Source: Phallus indusiatus
Lineage: Eukaryota > Basidiomycota > Agaricomycetes > Phallales > Phallaceae
Direction: 5' to 3'
NCBI GenBank assembly: GCA_027605045.1
Contig: JAQFWX010000030.1
Span: forward strand, 124,001-188,000
Length of the DNA: 64,000 nt
The translations under genes were made by a program, and so were the position numbers. Below, piece after piece: positions 46,030-59,384 of this stretch; within the stretch, counting starts at the first letter, position 1, and each line of letters begins with the position of its first letter. The notes beneath the pieces were generated by a model, which worked only from the letters and a program-made list of their open reading frames with translations, was not told the DNA's origin and ran no database searches.

Positions 46030-47720
46030 TTCGAGTAAGGAGATGGATGAGATGGATGAGAATGTGCTTTGGTTTTGAAAATGACCCTCGGTGAGTGTTC
46101 AATAAATACAATGGCCGTGACTGTTAATGAAACGTCTGGAAGCTGGGAGTGATAATAGCAAAGTTTGAATCCGTGAGGAACAGCTTGCACGACCGCAGCA
46201 GACTTTTAATGAAGAAAACGATGAAATGATGATATTATGTACGTATGTGCCAAATGTATGGAGCTGGTTGTTGATGATGCTTCAGATAGCTTGGGCGAAG
46301 GGTGAATTCTGGCTCCTCGAGTGGGTTAGCTGATGAAGGTGGAGACTCTGGGAGGAGGTCTAGGGGAGTCGGAGGAGGGTACAATCTTGAGGGTGTTTAA
46401 TCACCTACGAATTACTTTTTAATGCCATTCGTTGTTATTATGTGACGTTATCACTCAAGAGACGTCCCATATAAGGCAAGCGGTGGTCAAAATAGCAACT
46501 TTGTTTGTAGAATGAAGAACCGGACTCCGGGTGCCGAAGAAGGTCTGGAGTGGTGATAATAATATAACTGTATTACTACATGATCCTACTGTTTAAATCA
46601 ATTCACGCACATGGGTGGAATGGCATGTCACCTTTTTCTCGCACCTTTTTATTATTGTCGTTTGCGGCTAATTGGCCCTTGCAGGACTTTGTTATCGATA
46701 AGCCGACGAAACCCTTTGCGCTTCCAAATTGATCCTAAACTTTGAGTCTGGGTCCTTCTAGAAGATGGCTGTTAATTTGCGCCTCCATTGACACCGTTTG
46801 ACTGTGAATGTATCGTTATAAAAAGCACAAAAAGACAGCCGAAAATTCATAGGTGGAATGGTCATATCAGGGTAGTGACAGATGGAGGCTTTCACATACT
46901 GGACTTAGACCACGTGAAAGCACTAGTTTGAATAGTGGCGAAGCTAATGGAAGTAGTGATCCCGGTATCGTTAAACAAGTAACTTCTTTTCCTAAAAACC
47001 CGAGTATTCTTCGCTTCGACTCGCCCGTTAAGTCGGCCATACTAAGGAAATCAAATATAAAATGGGCACTTTTGATGGACGCAAAGTTGTCGCTAATTTT
47101 GAATCCTTTGTGGCGTGTGTTTTCTCACGATTCTTGGTGTATGAGCTGGCCAATCGATAGAGTGAAATGATGTGAGGGAGAACTTTTGTAGTACCTAGCA
47201 CAAAAAAAATACACCGCTCGTGCACTTGTTTGGTTATAACTTTGTTGTCTCGTCACGGCGGTTTTGTTGCGCCGTTTTGGTCATGCGAGCCGACGATAAC
47301 AAGTTCTCACAACTTTTATCATTCACAATTTCGTGCTATAATCGGAATTGATGAAGCTTTAAAGATTAAAAGATTACCGTATGAGAGGATCTGCTTACCA
47401 GAATATACTATTGTAGCCTCCTTGGGATTAGTGATTAAGGCACGAGCTCAGGTTTGAATGTGAATGAGTTTTAGAAGCCTGAGCAATACAAATTGACTGC
47501 GGTCATGAGTGTATTATTCCCGAACTAGAACAATTTCGGAAAAGAGTCGTCGTCGCATTCAAAAAGTTTTGTCGCGAGGACAGAATAACGAGGCGTACGT
47601 AATGCTGGTGCTTACCTAATTGTGCCCGCGAAACCTTTTTTGTTGTCCTCGGTATGTCGACCAATTTCCAACATTATTCCACCGTTAATGACTGAAATTA
47701 TTTGTTTTTTTTAAAGGTTT
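46030..47720. other. Divergent intergenic region
   Basis: Between the 14-3-3 and U5 40K genes. No long credible frame on either strand; presumably promoters of both genes. Confidence 0.45.
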
Positions 47721-47722
47721 CA

Positions 47723-49113
47723 ATGTTATCATCACATGCTTCAAAACGGAAAAGCTCACCGGGCTCCACGTCAGACGGAGCGCTGGTTGCAGCAAAACGA
47801 CCTCGGGGCAATTCACCCCCTCCAAACACCCAGCAAATTGCTATTTCGAGTACTGGTGCCAATGATAGTAAAGCTCTCCTAAGAACTATACAGCGAACGA
47901 GTGGACTAGAAGCTCCGATTGTGAGCTTGGCAGGTGCCCACTCGATGGAGATTACGAGTTGTAGGTTTGATCCAACTGGGGCTAACATTGCTGCCTGCAG
48001 CACGGACCGAAGTGTTTGTGAGTTTATTATATTCATTTTGACTCTCCCCACGTATACCATATTGATTTCATTTGCAAAAGCACTGTGGAAAACCTATCCT
48101 CCAACCACCAACTATGGTCTTCTACCCTCTTTACACAAGGCTGCCATACTGGACCTGCACTGGTCTCTTGCCTATCCATTACTCTACACAGTCTCCGCCG
48201 ACAAGACGCTTATCTACACAGATACAACAACAGGACAAAGAGCACGGAAGCACCACGCGCACACTGGGATCATTAACAGCTTAGACAGGACGCTCGCTGG
48301 GGGCGGTGGACGTGAGCTAATTGCGACAGGTAGTGACGACGGCACAGTAAAAGTATGGGAAGGGGGTGACGAAGGCTCGAAAAACTGCGTCGCATCGTTT
48401 CAAGTTGGATGTCCCGTCACTGCTGTCTGCTGGAGCGCGGAAGGTGGCGTTGTTTATGCTGGTGCCGTAGATAATGAGATTCACGTACGTCCGTTTCGCT
48501 CGTATTCATCTCACACATGTTGGTCTCATATCAGACACGTGCTTCATATTCACTACAGATCTTTGACCTTCGTACTCAAACACAGCAAGCAACCTTGCTA
48601 GGGCACGTTGATACACCAACTTCACTCGCTCTCTCGCCATCGGGTCACTACCTTCTCTCACCTTCATTATCTTCCAGTACGATCATTCACGATGTTCGGC
48701 CATTCTCTCCAGCACCGAATCGGATACATAGTATATTAACAGGTGCTCCTGCTGGCTTTGAGAACAGCTTGTTACGTGGTGCTTGGAGCAAGGATGACGG
48801 AGGACAAAGGGTAGGTGTTGGTGGGGCTGATAGAACAATCACCATCTGGGACTTCAAAAACGGAGAGATATTATACAAAGTTTGTAACTTTCTGCACCGT
48901 CTGAGTGTTGTCGTTCTTATACATGTAATAGTTACCAGGGCATAAGGGAACAGTGACATGCGTCGACTTCCATCCTAAAGAACCGATTGGTATGTCGTTT
49001 TTATTGTCATTTCGAAAAACAATGTTTAATATTCATTTTCACTTCCAGTGTTGACTGGTAGCAAAGACGCGACGATGCTATTGGGAGAGATAAACCCTGG
49101 TATTCGTGTGTAA
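47723..49113 (+). CDS. SNRNP40: U5 snRNP 40 kDa WD40 protein
   Basis: Exons at 47723-48017, 48081-48484, 48559-48879, 48932-48989 and 49049-49113 total 1143 nt, 380 residues. A short basic N-terminus (KRKSSPGS, AAKRPRGN) is followed by seven WD40 repeats, with diagnostic stretches APIVSLAGAHSMEITSCRFDP, TGSDDGTVKVW, IFDLRTQTQQATLLGH, YLLSPSLSSSTIIHDVRPF, AWSKDD, ADRTITIWDF and LPGHKGTVTCVDFHP, ending TGSKDATMLLGEI. These match the spliceosomal U5-40K protein, a beta-propeller that sits on Prp8 in the U5 snRNP. Some propeller residues are relaxed (second repeat YTVSADKTLIYTD). The family call is firm; the ATG follows an in-frame pyrimidine tract. Confidence 0.93.
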
Positions 49114-49114
49114 G

Positions 49115-49450
49115 GTCTATAGCATGTTAGGCCGGTTCCGACGAGGTCGTAGCACTTTTCGGAATGTAACACTATCATATCACGATGCTCTGGTGTTTAA
49201 AATTGTGTAAAAATATAGTACTTAAAAATGATATATATGATTTGAATAAATATCAAAACTCTGACAATGAAAGAATACATGCTTCAAGAGATGTGATCTG
49301 GAATGATCGTCAAAGACATGTTAATGCAGTCGGTGCTTAGTACATCAAGCATTTATGGCGATCTCTTCACGAAAACCAGTGGGATAGGGTTTTTAGGGCT
49401 AGTCATTATTCTCATTGGTAAGGGCAATATTAGATCGGATTGAAAAGAAC
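49115..49450. other. Short convergent spacer
   Basis: 3' ends of the U5 40K gene and the first P450 gene; AT-rich, no feature seen. Confidence 0.4.
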
Positions 49451-49453
49451 CAC

Positions 49454-51937
49454 CTACGTAGTAGTGATTATTTGTTTAGTGGGGAATAACTTTCTGCGCT
49501 GCTCCAATTTGCTGAGTCCTTGAAAGTGTTCTTTATTCTTCAGCTCGACTCGGTAGAATTTAAGCAATAAAGACAGGAAAGCGACCATCTGAGAATTCGG
49601 CATCATGTTAGCGTTGCACATCCGCGTTGTCAATGAATTCAACTCTGACCTCAGTTTCTGAGAATCTCCTGCCTATACAAGCTCGAGAGCCTTGTAGAGG
49701 AACATTAACACATAAAGACCCGTATACCGAAAATGAGAGAACTTTACCAGTTGAAAAAGGAATAAATGCATCATGGTTGTACTCTCCCACAAACCGTGAA
49801 GGATCAAACTTATGTGGGTCTCGCCAATAACGAGCTAGAGAAGAAGTCAAAAATTTAACCGACACGAAGCGATACCACTCACGATTATAATGCAATCCAA
49901 CCGTGTTTAGTCTGATTTCAGTGTTGCCCGGTATGAAGATGTGCTCAATTTCGCTGCCCGGCCCATGAGTAGGTAAAGTCATGTCGGTCTCCGTTTTTCT
50001 TGGTATTTCAATAACCTTGAAAGAATTTGAAATTAAGTTTCAGTACCATTTGGGGTTTCTGAACCGGAGAGAACACGAACGGGTGGATATAACCTCATTG
50101 TCTCGTTTATGACTGCTTGAACATAGAATAGCTGACCGAAAGATTCATAGGTCTAAATTTCAAAGAAAAACTCAGAAGACTGTTACAAGGAAGTTCGAAC
50201 ATTCTACAAAAAAGGTGACCTACGGGAACCGATTGACCTGGTGAGACGGACAATATGTGCTGACGAAGTTTTTCTTGTTCTTCCTGTTCTATTGCTAACA
50301 AACCAAGAATGAATGAAATTGTATGTGCGGTCGTCTAAACCCGATAAGAGGCCTGTGTTGGATGAGACTACAGAAAAGTCCTACTTCATGACCAGCCACG
50401 ATGAAAATAAACATATTTCCTGAAGAGCCGGTATAAGATCACAAAAATTTAAACAAAAATAAGACCAACCAAGAAGTTCACTTTCGGATAATTGCTCATT
50501 TGGACTATCTTTTTCGCTACTCATGTTCGCAGCCACCATCGCGCTGAAAAGATCATTCCGCTCTTCCACGCCAACACCATTCTTTTGGTCTTCGATCATT
50601 TCTCTGAGATACGCCTGATTTGATCACAGTGTCGAAAATAGTAAGCGTAGCACGAAACAAATTCGTCTTTGGTACTTACTTTAAGCTCGTTAGCAGCTTC
50701 ATCGCCTTCCCTCAATTTTTTGGACATCCTGATAACCCATCTGGGCAAATACGCCAGCGGAATCAAGTTCGAGGAGGCTTTCTGAAGTGCAGTTTTGAAA
50801 CTCAGTGTATGTCCTTGAGGGATTTCAGGCTCTGTGGACGTGTACCATGACGAAGGCTGTCCAAATCCTTTTTCTCACAGGTTGGCAAAGTTATTGGTAA
50901 AAGAAGTTTACATACCAGCCGAACTAATAATAGCCAAAGCTAACTGGAGATAAAACGATATCAGCCCCCAAATCAAGTTAAGCAGGGGATAGTAATCACG
51001 ACGTACAGGTAATGTCAATTCAGAAACGGAGTCGTTAACAAAGGCCGTAGCACTATCCTTTCCCCAGACGTCAAATATTTCAAAACTAAGACGAATACTT
51101 TCGTTCCAAATGAGTTTGTTATTTTTCTATTGAAAAAGAGTGAGACCATCAAAAAAGATTAGCACAACATCGTTATGGATCACCTCGTTGAACGACGGAG
51201 CAACGATCTTTCGCTGTCTCCTCCATTCATCACCGTTCGCAGCAAACAAATTAGAACCAAAATACTGCAGTGTTGTGTAAACCTCCAAGTTTTTCGGAAG
51301 ACGGGAAACTTCCTAAGGTATATGTAAATAGTGCTGGAGCTAAGCGTATAGAAGAAGAGGACTGACTTTGACAGCTAAAGCATCCGCCACATAGATATGG
51401 CACTTGAGAGTCGGGATCATTCCAACCTGTATATATACCGGGATTAGACTGAAATCGATAGCATGTTTCACAAACTCCATCAGTACTGACCCAACTGATT
51501 ATATCACGACCGTGTTTCGCATAAGCTACGAGTGGCATCAGTACAATGAGTCATTTGCAGTGATTCAAGCATCGAATGAAAAAGTCGTACGATTATGGCC
51601 TTCGTCAATTGATTCATGACGTGAAATGGAAATTCCTGGAATAGTGGGAAGAACCTACCGAACATAAACATAATAAGGTAACAAGGAATACTAGGAGTGA
51701 AATGCTCATACCTGATGTCCTAAGCTGATGCCAAATATCGCACGACGACCTGGAAGGTGTCTGTACGACACGAGTTAGTAGAGTCTGAAAAAGAAGACTA
51801 TAAATCACATACTTGATAGACCTTAGAAGCTTCCAATATCTGAACGCGATATCAACCGCGAACAAGAGCACAATTCCACCACCAATGACTGTCACAGAGG
51901 GTGTCCTCAAGCTGACAAGCAGATCGGAAGCCATCAT
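49454..51937 (-). CDS. Cytochrome P450, P1 (many small exons)
   Basis: The minus-strand exons run from an ATG at 51937 to TAG at 49454. An N-terminal anchor (TVIGGGIVLLFAVDIAF) is followed by LPGRRAIFGISL. Further exons give FNE-type B-helix sequence, an I-helix NMFIFIVAGHETTAHT (GHETT), the K-helix ETMR within AVINETMRLYPPVRV, DPHKFDPSRFVG and the heme loop FSTGSRACIGRRF with its Cys ligand. The C-terminus is KFYRVELKNKEHFQGLSK. Introns of 50-60 bp are canonical where checked. It is an ER-membrane monooxygenase of unknown substrate. It is a close paralogue of P3, not of P2, although P2 lies between them. A TATA-like tttaaaag lies about 70 bp upstream. Exact joints of the central exons were not all resolved. 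Confidence 0.88.
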
Positions 51938-52444
51938 GACAACAACGAACGATAAACGGGAAAGTTTCTTTTTATGCAACGATGCCGGAGAAATCGTGGT
52001 CCTTTTAAAGGGTCGGGTGAACGTCGCCGATCAATTGTGGATATCTCAGCCCGTCCTGATGCCCGAGTTATAAGGAGATTTATTGATTGTCGTTTCGTTT
52101 CACCATATTTTCATTGTATGTAAGTACTAGCTGGTTGAATGAAAAGTATGACGGAGAGTCGGTGAACGTTACCGTGACGGTTTGAACAACCAAGTTGGAG
52201 GCTACGGCGCTTAGCAACTCCTACTTCCTAATACTACTACATGATCATTGTTCTCTTTCAACAGAAAAAAACCTCATCGTAAATTGAAATGGTGTTTAAA
52301 GTCCTTGAAAAAAATTTCATTTGTAGTAATCAATAAAGCACAAGCACTTAATAATACAGTTTCCAAGAGCATCATGTGGCATCATATTTATATCAGCCTC
52401 CAAGAAAGTTTCCTCGCTGAATTTAAGCAATTTACAACTGCACC

Positions 52445-55210
52445 TCAACTGGTAGAGTTCTTTTCTTCAGCTGTTTTCATCCTCAACCAAAGTCCCTTGT
52501 GAGAATACAACGTCAAATGCGTTTTCGGCCAAATTTTCTCTCTTCCTTTGAGACCCGGTTCATTTTTCCATGCCGGAGGTGGCCTGGAGTCTGGTGGTTG
52601 TGCTACCGCGTCTAATTGGATGGAATCGAATTCCTGGAGTAGTTTTATAAGAGTGTAAGAGACTTCGTTGTAGGCGAACTGTGGAGTGGGGTAAGATATA
52701 CGTTAGTTAGTTGGTGTAGATGACGCCGGAGATGAATTTGACATACTTGCTGTCCTAAGCAGATTCTTGGACCTGATATGTAAGGACAAAACAAAAGAAA
52801 ATGGTTCGTGAGCATGCGCTAGGGACGAATTATACAAAACAGTGTAACATACCGGCGTTGAATGGCAAAAAGATGAAAGGATTCGGTATCAGGTACTTAT
52901 GCAGTCGTTCATCCAAGAATCGAGCAGGATCAAATATGAGAGCTAAGGAAGGATAATTCTCATCAGCCACTTTCCCGAGTGTGCATATGAAAATGATCAA
53001 CAAAACGAACCATCTGGTCCCCAAAGATCCTCACGTCTGTGCATAAACAAGACCGAGTAGGATATGCTTTGAAAGTTCGTCAATATTTTAGGTTGTTAGG
53101 GGATACTACAGAGAGCCGTACTCAGTGCCACCTGGAACAAAGAACGGTTTTCCGTCGCGAGATGGTAGGGTTGTATTACGTTTCGATCTCCTAAAGCGGA
53201 TTTCAAAAACAGCGTATCCCAACTTTGTGAAAAAGACTCACCGAATGTTGAAAGGTCTTTTAAGTTTGGGGGTAACCATGTGAATCAAATGAACAAATGA
53301 TATGATCCAGGTACGCTTACACGGGAGGGTATAGCCTCAGCGTTTCTATAGAAGACTAAGTGAGAAGAGAATGGTTTATCTTGATGAACACGCGGGCCTA
53401 CCATTGATAACCGCACGTAGGTATTTGCATGCTTTGAGGTCACCGGGCGTCGGTCTTCTGTATGGGCCTACTACGGACATTATTTCCCGACGAAGTGTCT
53501 CGAAGTGTTGAGGATTTTGCGAAAGGCAATACACTGCGAAGGTTATAGTAGCCATAGTCTTAAAACAAATGTTTTTCGGTCAAACGCAGAAGCAAGTTCT
53601 CATGGAGTTACAACGTACTGTATCACGCCCGGCAATCATGATGCTGATATATGAATTATTTTTAGCTGATTGTATTGATAGACCAAAAGCGATGAACATA
53701 CTTGACGATCTCATCTCTTATCACGTCAAAATCTAAGCGAATTGATAAACAAAAAACGAAGTGTTAAAAGGCTGGAAAAATTAAGCTTTACCGTCAACTT
53801 CGAGCAACAAATGATCCAGCAAAGTGTCCGATTTAGCTTCCTCTGCATTTGAAAAAGACTGATGTTTTGTTTCGCCAGAAGTTTTTCTGGCTAGAGCGTC
53901 TTTTAGAATTGGATCTATGTACTCATAGATAATGGACATGGGTTTCCTCGATTTATCCCTGAAGAACTCAGCCAAAAGCCAGAAATCCAGCTGTCTAGAG
54001 CGACGGGAAACAACGTTCTGTGCATCGGTGAACGCTCGTGCAAATAAATCGCTAGGGTGTCTTTTGTCAGCGAGGCGAGATTTACTTGAATTCCAGGCGT
54101 AAGGAAGCGGTGCAGATAGACTGTTTACACAAGATCCGAAAAGAAATTCGGTTGCAGAGTCCAAGGTGAATCTAAAACATGAAAATCATTCCAATGAGCG
54201 TTCAAAAGTGCTTTGGGTGTATGACCGAGCTGACCGAGATATTACATCCTGTTTATACCGAAGCGTTTGTAAGTTTGTGCTCATATCGAGGTTAAGAAAA
54301 ATTACCTGAAAATCTATAGCTTCACCTTCTGCGAGTCTTTCTTTCATCTTCGAGATTGCAATGTTACAGTGATGATCGAATAAATCAAAATCAGTGATTC
54401 TTTCTCGGGCGAAGAATGGGCGCGTCATGCCCCGATGGAACCTTGAATTGGTTGTTAAAAGATCGACAGGCACAAAAGGTACTGGAAACACTCAGTACGC
54501 ACTTCCACATATCTCCATCTGAATTGAACACTCCAGTACCAAGAACTGAGTTGTGATCTCGCCGGAAGGACTCTCCCTTTTCAAACGAGTCAAAATCGGT
54601 AGCCAAGATTGTCTGATATTGAGTTTAGAAAAACGAAAGAGAAAAGAATTAAGAGTTAAGAACCTTCAAGTGGTCTGGCTCGGACGTCATGAACTTGAAA
54701 GACGATAATCTTTCAGATGAGAGTTTTGGCTACATTGAGAGTTTCACACACGATGTAATCCCCAAAAACATTCAGACTGAATGTGTTCCTAATTTCATCT
54801 GGAATTCCAGGCAATGGATCACCTAATGAACCAGAATGATTTGTTCGTTAGACGCTAATACCAAAGGTAATGAGAAACAATTAGGGTATACCAAGGCATC
54901 CATATGAGAAGTTCTGCAGCATTTGGTAAATAAGATCCAAGCCCAGGGTATACGCTGTTCTTTGATGGAAAGGAGCCATCCTCGCACCCATTTTTTTGGA
55001 TTCTCTAGCCCAAATGATGTTCCGGATGACCCTTTTGAATGTCGCGTATATTGGAACGAAACCGATGAACAGTCCCGCCCACGCAAGACCTGAAACACGA
55101 ATGGGAGCATATCGGTTCGTTAGCACGACGAGTGCAGTAGAGGCAAGAATTCCAGGGGCAACATTGGCAATGAAGGTGAACCCGGGAGGCACGAGAGAAG
55201 ATGCAGGCAT
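52445..55210 (-). CDS. Cytochrome P450, P2 (CYP63/CYP52-clan-like)
   Basis: From the ATG at 55210 ([20 protein letters not shown]) to TGA at 52445. Recognisable parts in order: N-terminal anchor; [101 protein letters not shown] (I-helix); [11 protein letters not shown] (K-helix ExxR); [28 protein letters not shown]; and the heme loop [15 protein letters not shown]. The FNAGPRxCLGQQ form and layout fit the clan of CYP52/CYP63 fatty-acid or xenobiotic hydroxylases, an inference. A 40-bp intron near 54720 is needed to keep frame. A TATA element (catatatag) lies about 45 bp upstream. Neighbours P1 and P3 are of another P450 family. Confidence 0.87.
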
Positions 55211-55214
55211 GTTT

Positions 55215-56020
55215 TACCGAGGTTTGTGCGGACCAGATGGCAACAGAACTCTATATATGTCCGGTTGACCCTTCCGGCAACGACAAAAGCTTCCGATTGG
55301 CTCTCGCGAGCTCGTGTTTTACAAAAGAAATGACATGATTTGTCAGCGGCAATTTCGTCAGCGGACGTGTCTTGCTATAGTGTCTGAAGCCGAGTGTATA
55401 AGACTTCAAACAAAGACACTATCACGAGTCGCTATTCCTGAGATCACGCTACCCTACGTAGAAAAAAGGGTTTACTTTTACGCAGCGAACTACGAGGCAT
55501 ATTACCGCATGCTTTGTGGGCGCTTTCACTCACAACTTTCACGGGGTTGTCATCAAGTTGTCAACGACGATCGTTGTCTGCTGCCGTCGGATATTATGAT
55601 AACCAAGCTGCACTTACTCTTTGCTCCGAGATAGGTTTATATGTTAAAGTGTATAATCCGTTTGATTCCGGAGCGAGTACGGTACTAGGGAAACACCACG
55701 CCCGCGGTGACAAAAATAGTAATAGTAATCGCGGAAGCAATTACAAACTGTATATAGTACTTGAAAGTTGCCGCCCAAACGCTAAGCGTTTGAACGGCGT
55801 ATTCTCTAATACTCAGGAGTCATAGTCTGATTTCTGACACGCGGCCCTACTGATTACTAGAGATTGAAGATCTAAAGGGCTTACATTCAATATAGACCAC
55901 TTTTGTGTATGGTTTCTAGTTTCTATTAAATAACTCAATACCAATTAAAAAATAAATAAATAAATTTAAATTGGAAAGAAATCAAAGATTTTCCTACTTC
56001 CACAAATTTATGCGTACAGG
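55215..56020. other. P2 promoter and spacer to P3
   Basis: Contains the P2 TATA region at about 55248-55257; otherwise no feature. AT-rich run at 55940-55980. Confidence 0.4.
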
Positions 56021-56026
56021 ATCATA

Positions 56027-58675
56027 TCACACATGATAATTTAGACTTTGACCCCCCTCTTGACAAAAACTAAAGGGACAGGGTTTTTGGGACTGACGTA
56101 AATGATAATCAGTAAGAGCAGTCATAATTTTACTCGACGGGATTACTGACGTGGTAGTGATAATTTGCAAAGTTGGGAGCAGCTTTCTGCGCTGCTCCAA
56201 TTTACTCAGCCCTTCGTAACTTGCCTTGTCCTTCAGCTCCACTCGATAAAACTTGATAAGCAAGGCTAAAAAGGCTAGCATCTGAAATTTTGATTATTCA
56301 TTTAAGCATCTCGTTTATATAGCATAAACTCTTACCTCGGTTTCTCCAAATCTTCTGCCTATGCAAGCTCGAGCACCTTCCAAAAATGTCAAACATAAAA
56401 CATAACGCGGATAGATCATCAAATATTTTACCTGTTGAAAAAGGAATAAATGCATCGTGGTTGTATTCTCCCAAGAACCGCGAAGGATTGAATGTCAATG
56501 GATCTGACCAATAGCGAGCTAAAAAAGAATGTTTTTGAAGCAATCCACAACAATCTCAATTGCAAGAGAAATTATAACTCACGATTATAGTGAAGTCCAA
56601 CTGCGTCCAGCCTGACTTCGGTTTTGGCGGGCACAAAGATCTGTTCAACATGTCCGTCTGATCGGAGGGTGGGCAAAAACGTATTTTCATTCGATACTTT
56701 TGGTATTTCCGTAACCTAATCAATGCACATTCTAATATTAGTCTGCAATCTGGAAGAAGAGGAGAATACTACGGACAGGCGGATATAACCTCAATGCTTC
56801 GTTCATAATTGCTTGTCCGTAGGATAGTTGACCGAAGGACTCGTAAGTCTAGAACCTCGAAGAGTTATGAGGACCAATCAAGGACGGAAAGCGAAAAACT
56901 CAACGGGAATTTCTTGGCCAGGCGAGACCGATAATATGTGCTCGTATAATTTTTCTTGTTCTTCCTGTTCAATCGCCAATAAACCAAGAATAAAAGCCAG
57001 GGTGTGAGCACTCGTCTGATTGATTTGTTATCTGTTGAAAGAGAGAATACTAAAAGGTTTACCTCATGACCAGCCACAATAAAGATAAACATATTTCCTG
57101 CATAATATAGTTAAGCGAGCTTGTTTATGTGCCGAGAAGCTAAAAGGAATTACCAAGCAATTCTTCTTCAGACATTTGCTCGTTTGATGAGCTATCTTTG
57201 GAACTATCCATGTTCACAGCCAGCATCGCGCTAAAGATATCATTCCGATCTGTTATACCAATGCCACTCTTATGTTCTTCGATCATTTCTTGAAAATACA
57301 ACTATATGATGCCATTTAAGGTAATACCGTAACACATTTCATAATCACTCACCTTGAGCTCTTGAGCAGCTTTCTCCCCCTCCCTGAGTTTTTTGAACAT
57401 CTTGACTAACCATCTAGGTAAACTTGCCACCGCGATGATGTGGACCGAAGCAACATGAAGGGCATGTATGAAAGTCATCGAATGCCCCGGCGGGATTTCA
57501 GATTCAGTAGACATGCCGCCACTCCATGATGTAGGCCGTCCGAATCCTTTATATAAATGATCAGGAGAAAGAAAAAAGAAAGTTTGCGAAACGTGGATTA
57601 TTTACCAGCGGAACTGATAATTGCTAAAGCTAGCTGCGAGTTTCAATGGGTGCCGCTAAGCTCGAGTCATTAGACGTTTCAAATAGTGATTACGTACCGG
57701 TAGTGTTAGCTCGGAAACAACATCGTTGACGCAGGCGAGTGCACTATCTCGCCCCCAGACGTCGAATATCTCCAAACCAAGTCGAACCATCTCATTCCAA
57801 ACAAGCCTATTGTTCTTCTACTCAATAAAGTACGGTCAATATTCAACGCACAGCCCATCACTATAATAAAATCGATACGTACCTCGTTGAACGACGGCGC
57901 AACAATTTTACGTTGTCTTCTCCATTCGTCACCGTCTGTCGCGACAAGATTTGAACCAAAGTATCGCAGGGCGTGGTATTCGTTCAAATTTTTAGTGAAA
58001 CGGGCACGGTTTGCAGAAATTTCCTGTTATCATCCCATTTGAATCGTGTGAGATTTGCGAAGTCGTAAAAGGTGTGTTTTGTTTAAGAGAGAGGAATGAC
58101 TGACTTTGATTGCTAAAGCGTCGGCTACGAACAAGTGATGCCTAAGGGACGGAATCGTCTCAATCTACGGAGTAACAGTCTAGACCACGTCAAGATGAGC
58201 TAGATCCTATTGTTACTAACCCAGCTTATAATTTCACTGCCATATTTATGGTATACTGTAGAAAGGAGATGAATGTCATTTTTAGCCTATCGGTATGGGT
58301 TGGACTGAGGTGTACCACTATGACCTATGTCAATTGAGTCGTGGCGAGAAACAACGAATCCTGGAACTGTAGGAAGAAACTAGAACATGATCAAATAACA
58401 CGTTTTTTTTACCAGGTAAGGAGTGAAAAACCAGCGGTGTATACCTGACGTGCTAAACCGATACCAAACAGTTCACGACGACCTGGAAGATATCTTGACA
58501 CGTGTGTAGTGCGCACGTGAATAGGTGATAGCTGAAAGAAATAAGACACATACCTGATAGACTTCAATACCTTCCAATACCTGAATGCAAAATCTAACAT
58601 AACCAAGGCTACAAGTCCACCGCCTATGACTAGAAAATGCGCCTTCAAATACGCGATTAAGACATGGGAAACCAT
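56027..58675 (-). CDS. Cytochrome P450, P3 (paralogue of P1)
   Basis: From the ATG at 58675 (MVSHVLIAYLKAHFLVIGGG) to TGA at 56027. The order of motifs equals that of P1: membrane anchor, YLPGRRELFGIGL, a conserved block that includes WRRQRKIVAPSFNE (helix C), an I-helix NMFIFIVAGHE-TSAHT, Glu-rich IEQEEQEKL, heme loop FSTG-ARACIGRRFGETE, and KFYRVELKDKASYEGLSK. It runs on past the P1 end point for about 45 further residues (after TTTSVIPSSK), through what is 3' sequence in P1, so the ancestral stop may have been lost. TATA-like tatttaag about 55 bp upstream. Substrate unknown. Confidence 0.87.
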
Positions 58676-58739
58676 AGGAGAGGGGAATAGAACGTTTAAT
58701 GAGAAATTCCATTCGTAATGCGTTGCTTAAATAGGCCGG

Positions 58740-59370
58740 TGAAATATGGTTCAAAGGGTCGTTTTGTCCGATCGCGCTCTCCGCGGACTGCTGCGGTTAC
58801 CCCGGCGGCCTAACCATGTTGAAAAGCAGGATGCCTTGTGAAATTCAATAATTAGACAATCTCAACATGATCGATTGTTTTCATTGTTTTTCGATCTGAA
58901 CAGAGGATAGCAAGTTTGTAAGAAAAAACTGAGACAACTTGTACGAGTCGTAGTCACATCGGGGCTTGAATTCAAGGCCAGGGTTCAAGACATCGGTTTC
59001 GGTAAAGCTCAACTGTCGACTATGTAGCAAGCATTCGCACAGGCTGGACTTTGGATATATCCAAAGGCTCAAAAGTATTAATATGAGAGGGTGAACAAAT
59101 TCCGTTCAGAGTGCTGTAACATTCAGAACGGCAGAACGTGATGACAAGAGAATAATATGGCGGTCGCAATAGGAGATCAACCGCGGATGCACTGCACAGG
59201 TCACCGGCTTTATTAAAAGCGCATGATGAAAACAAGTAGTACTAAGGCGGGTCTATTCCTCGACATAAATCTGCTTTCCCCAGCGTTACACCAGACCGAC
59301 TCATCCATGACATGAACATACGACTGAGAGAGGAATATCACTAGAATATACTGATTATATAGCGGAAACA
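58740..59370. other. Gene-free stretch before the LINE relic
   Basis: No recognisable frame; probably decayed repeat sequence continuous with the LINE. Confidence 0.4.
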
Positions 59371-59384
59371 CTAAGAGGAGAACA

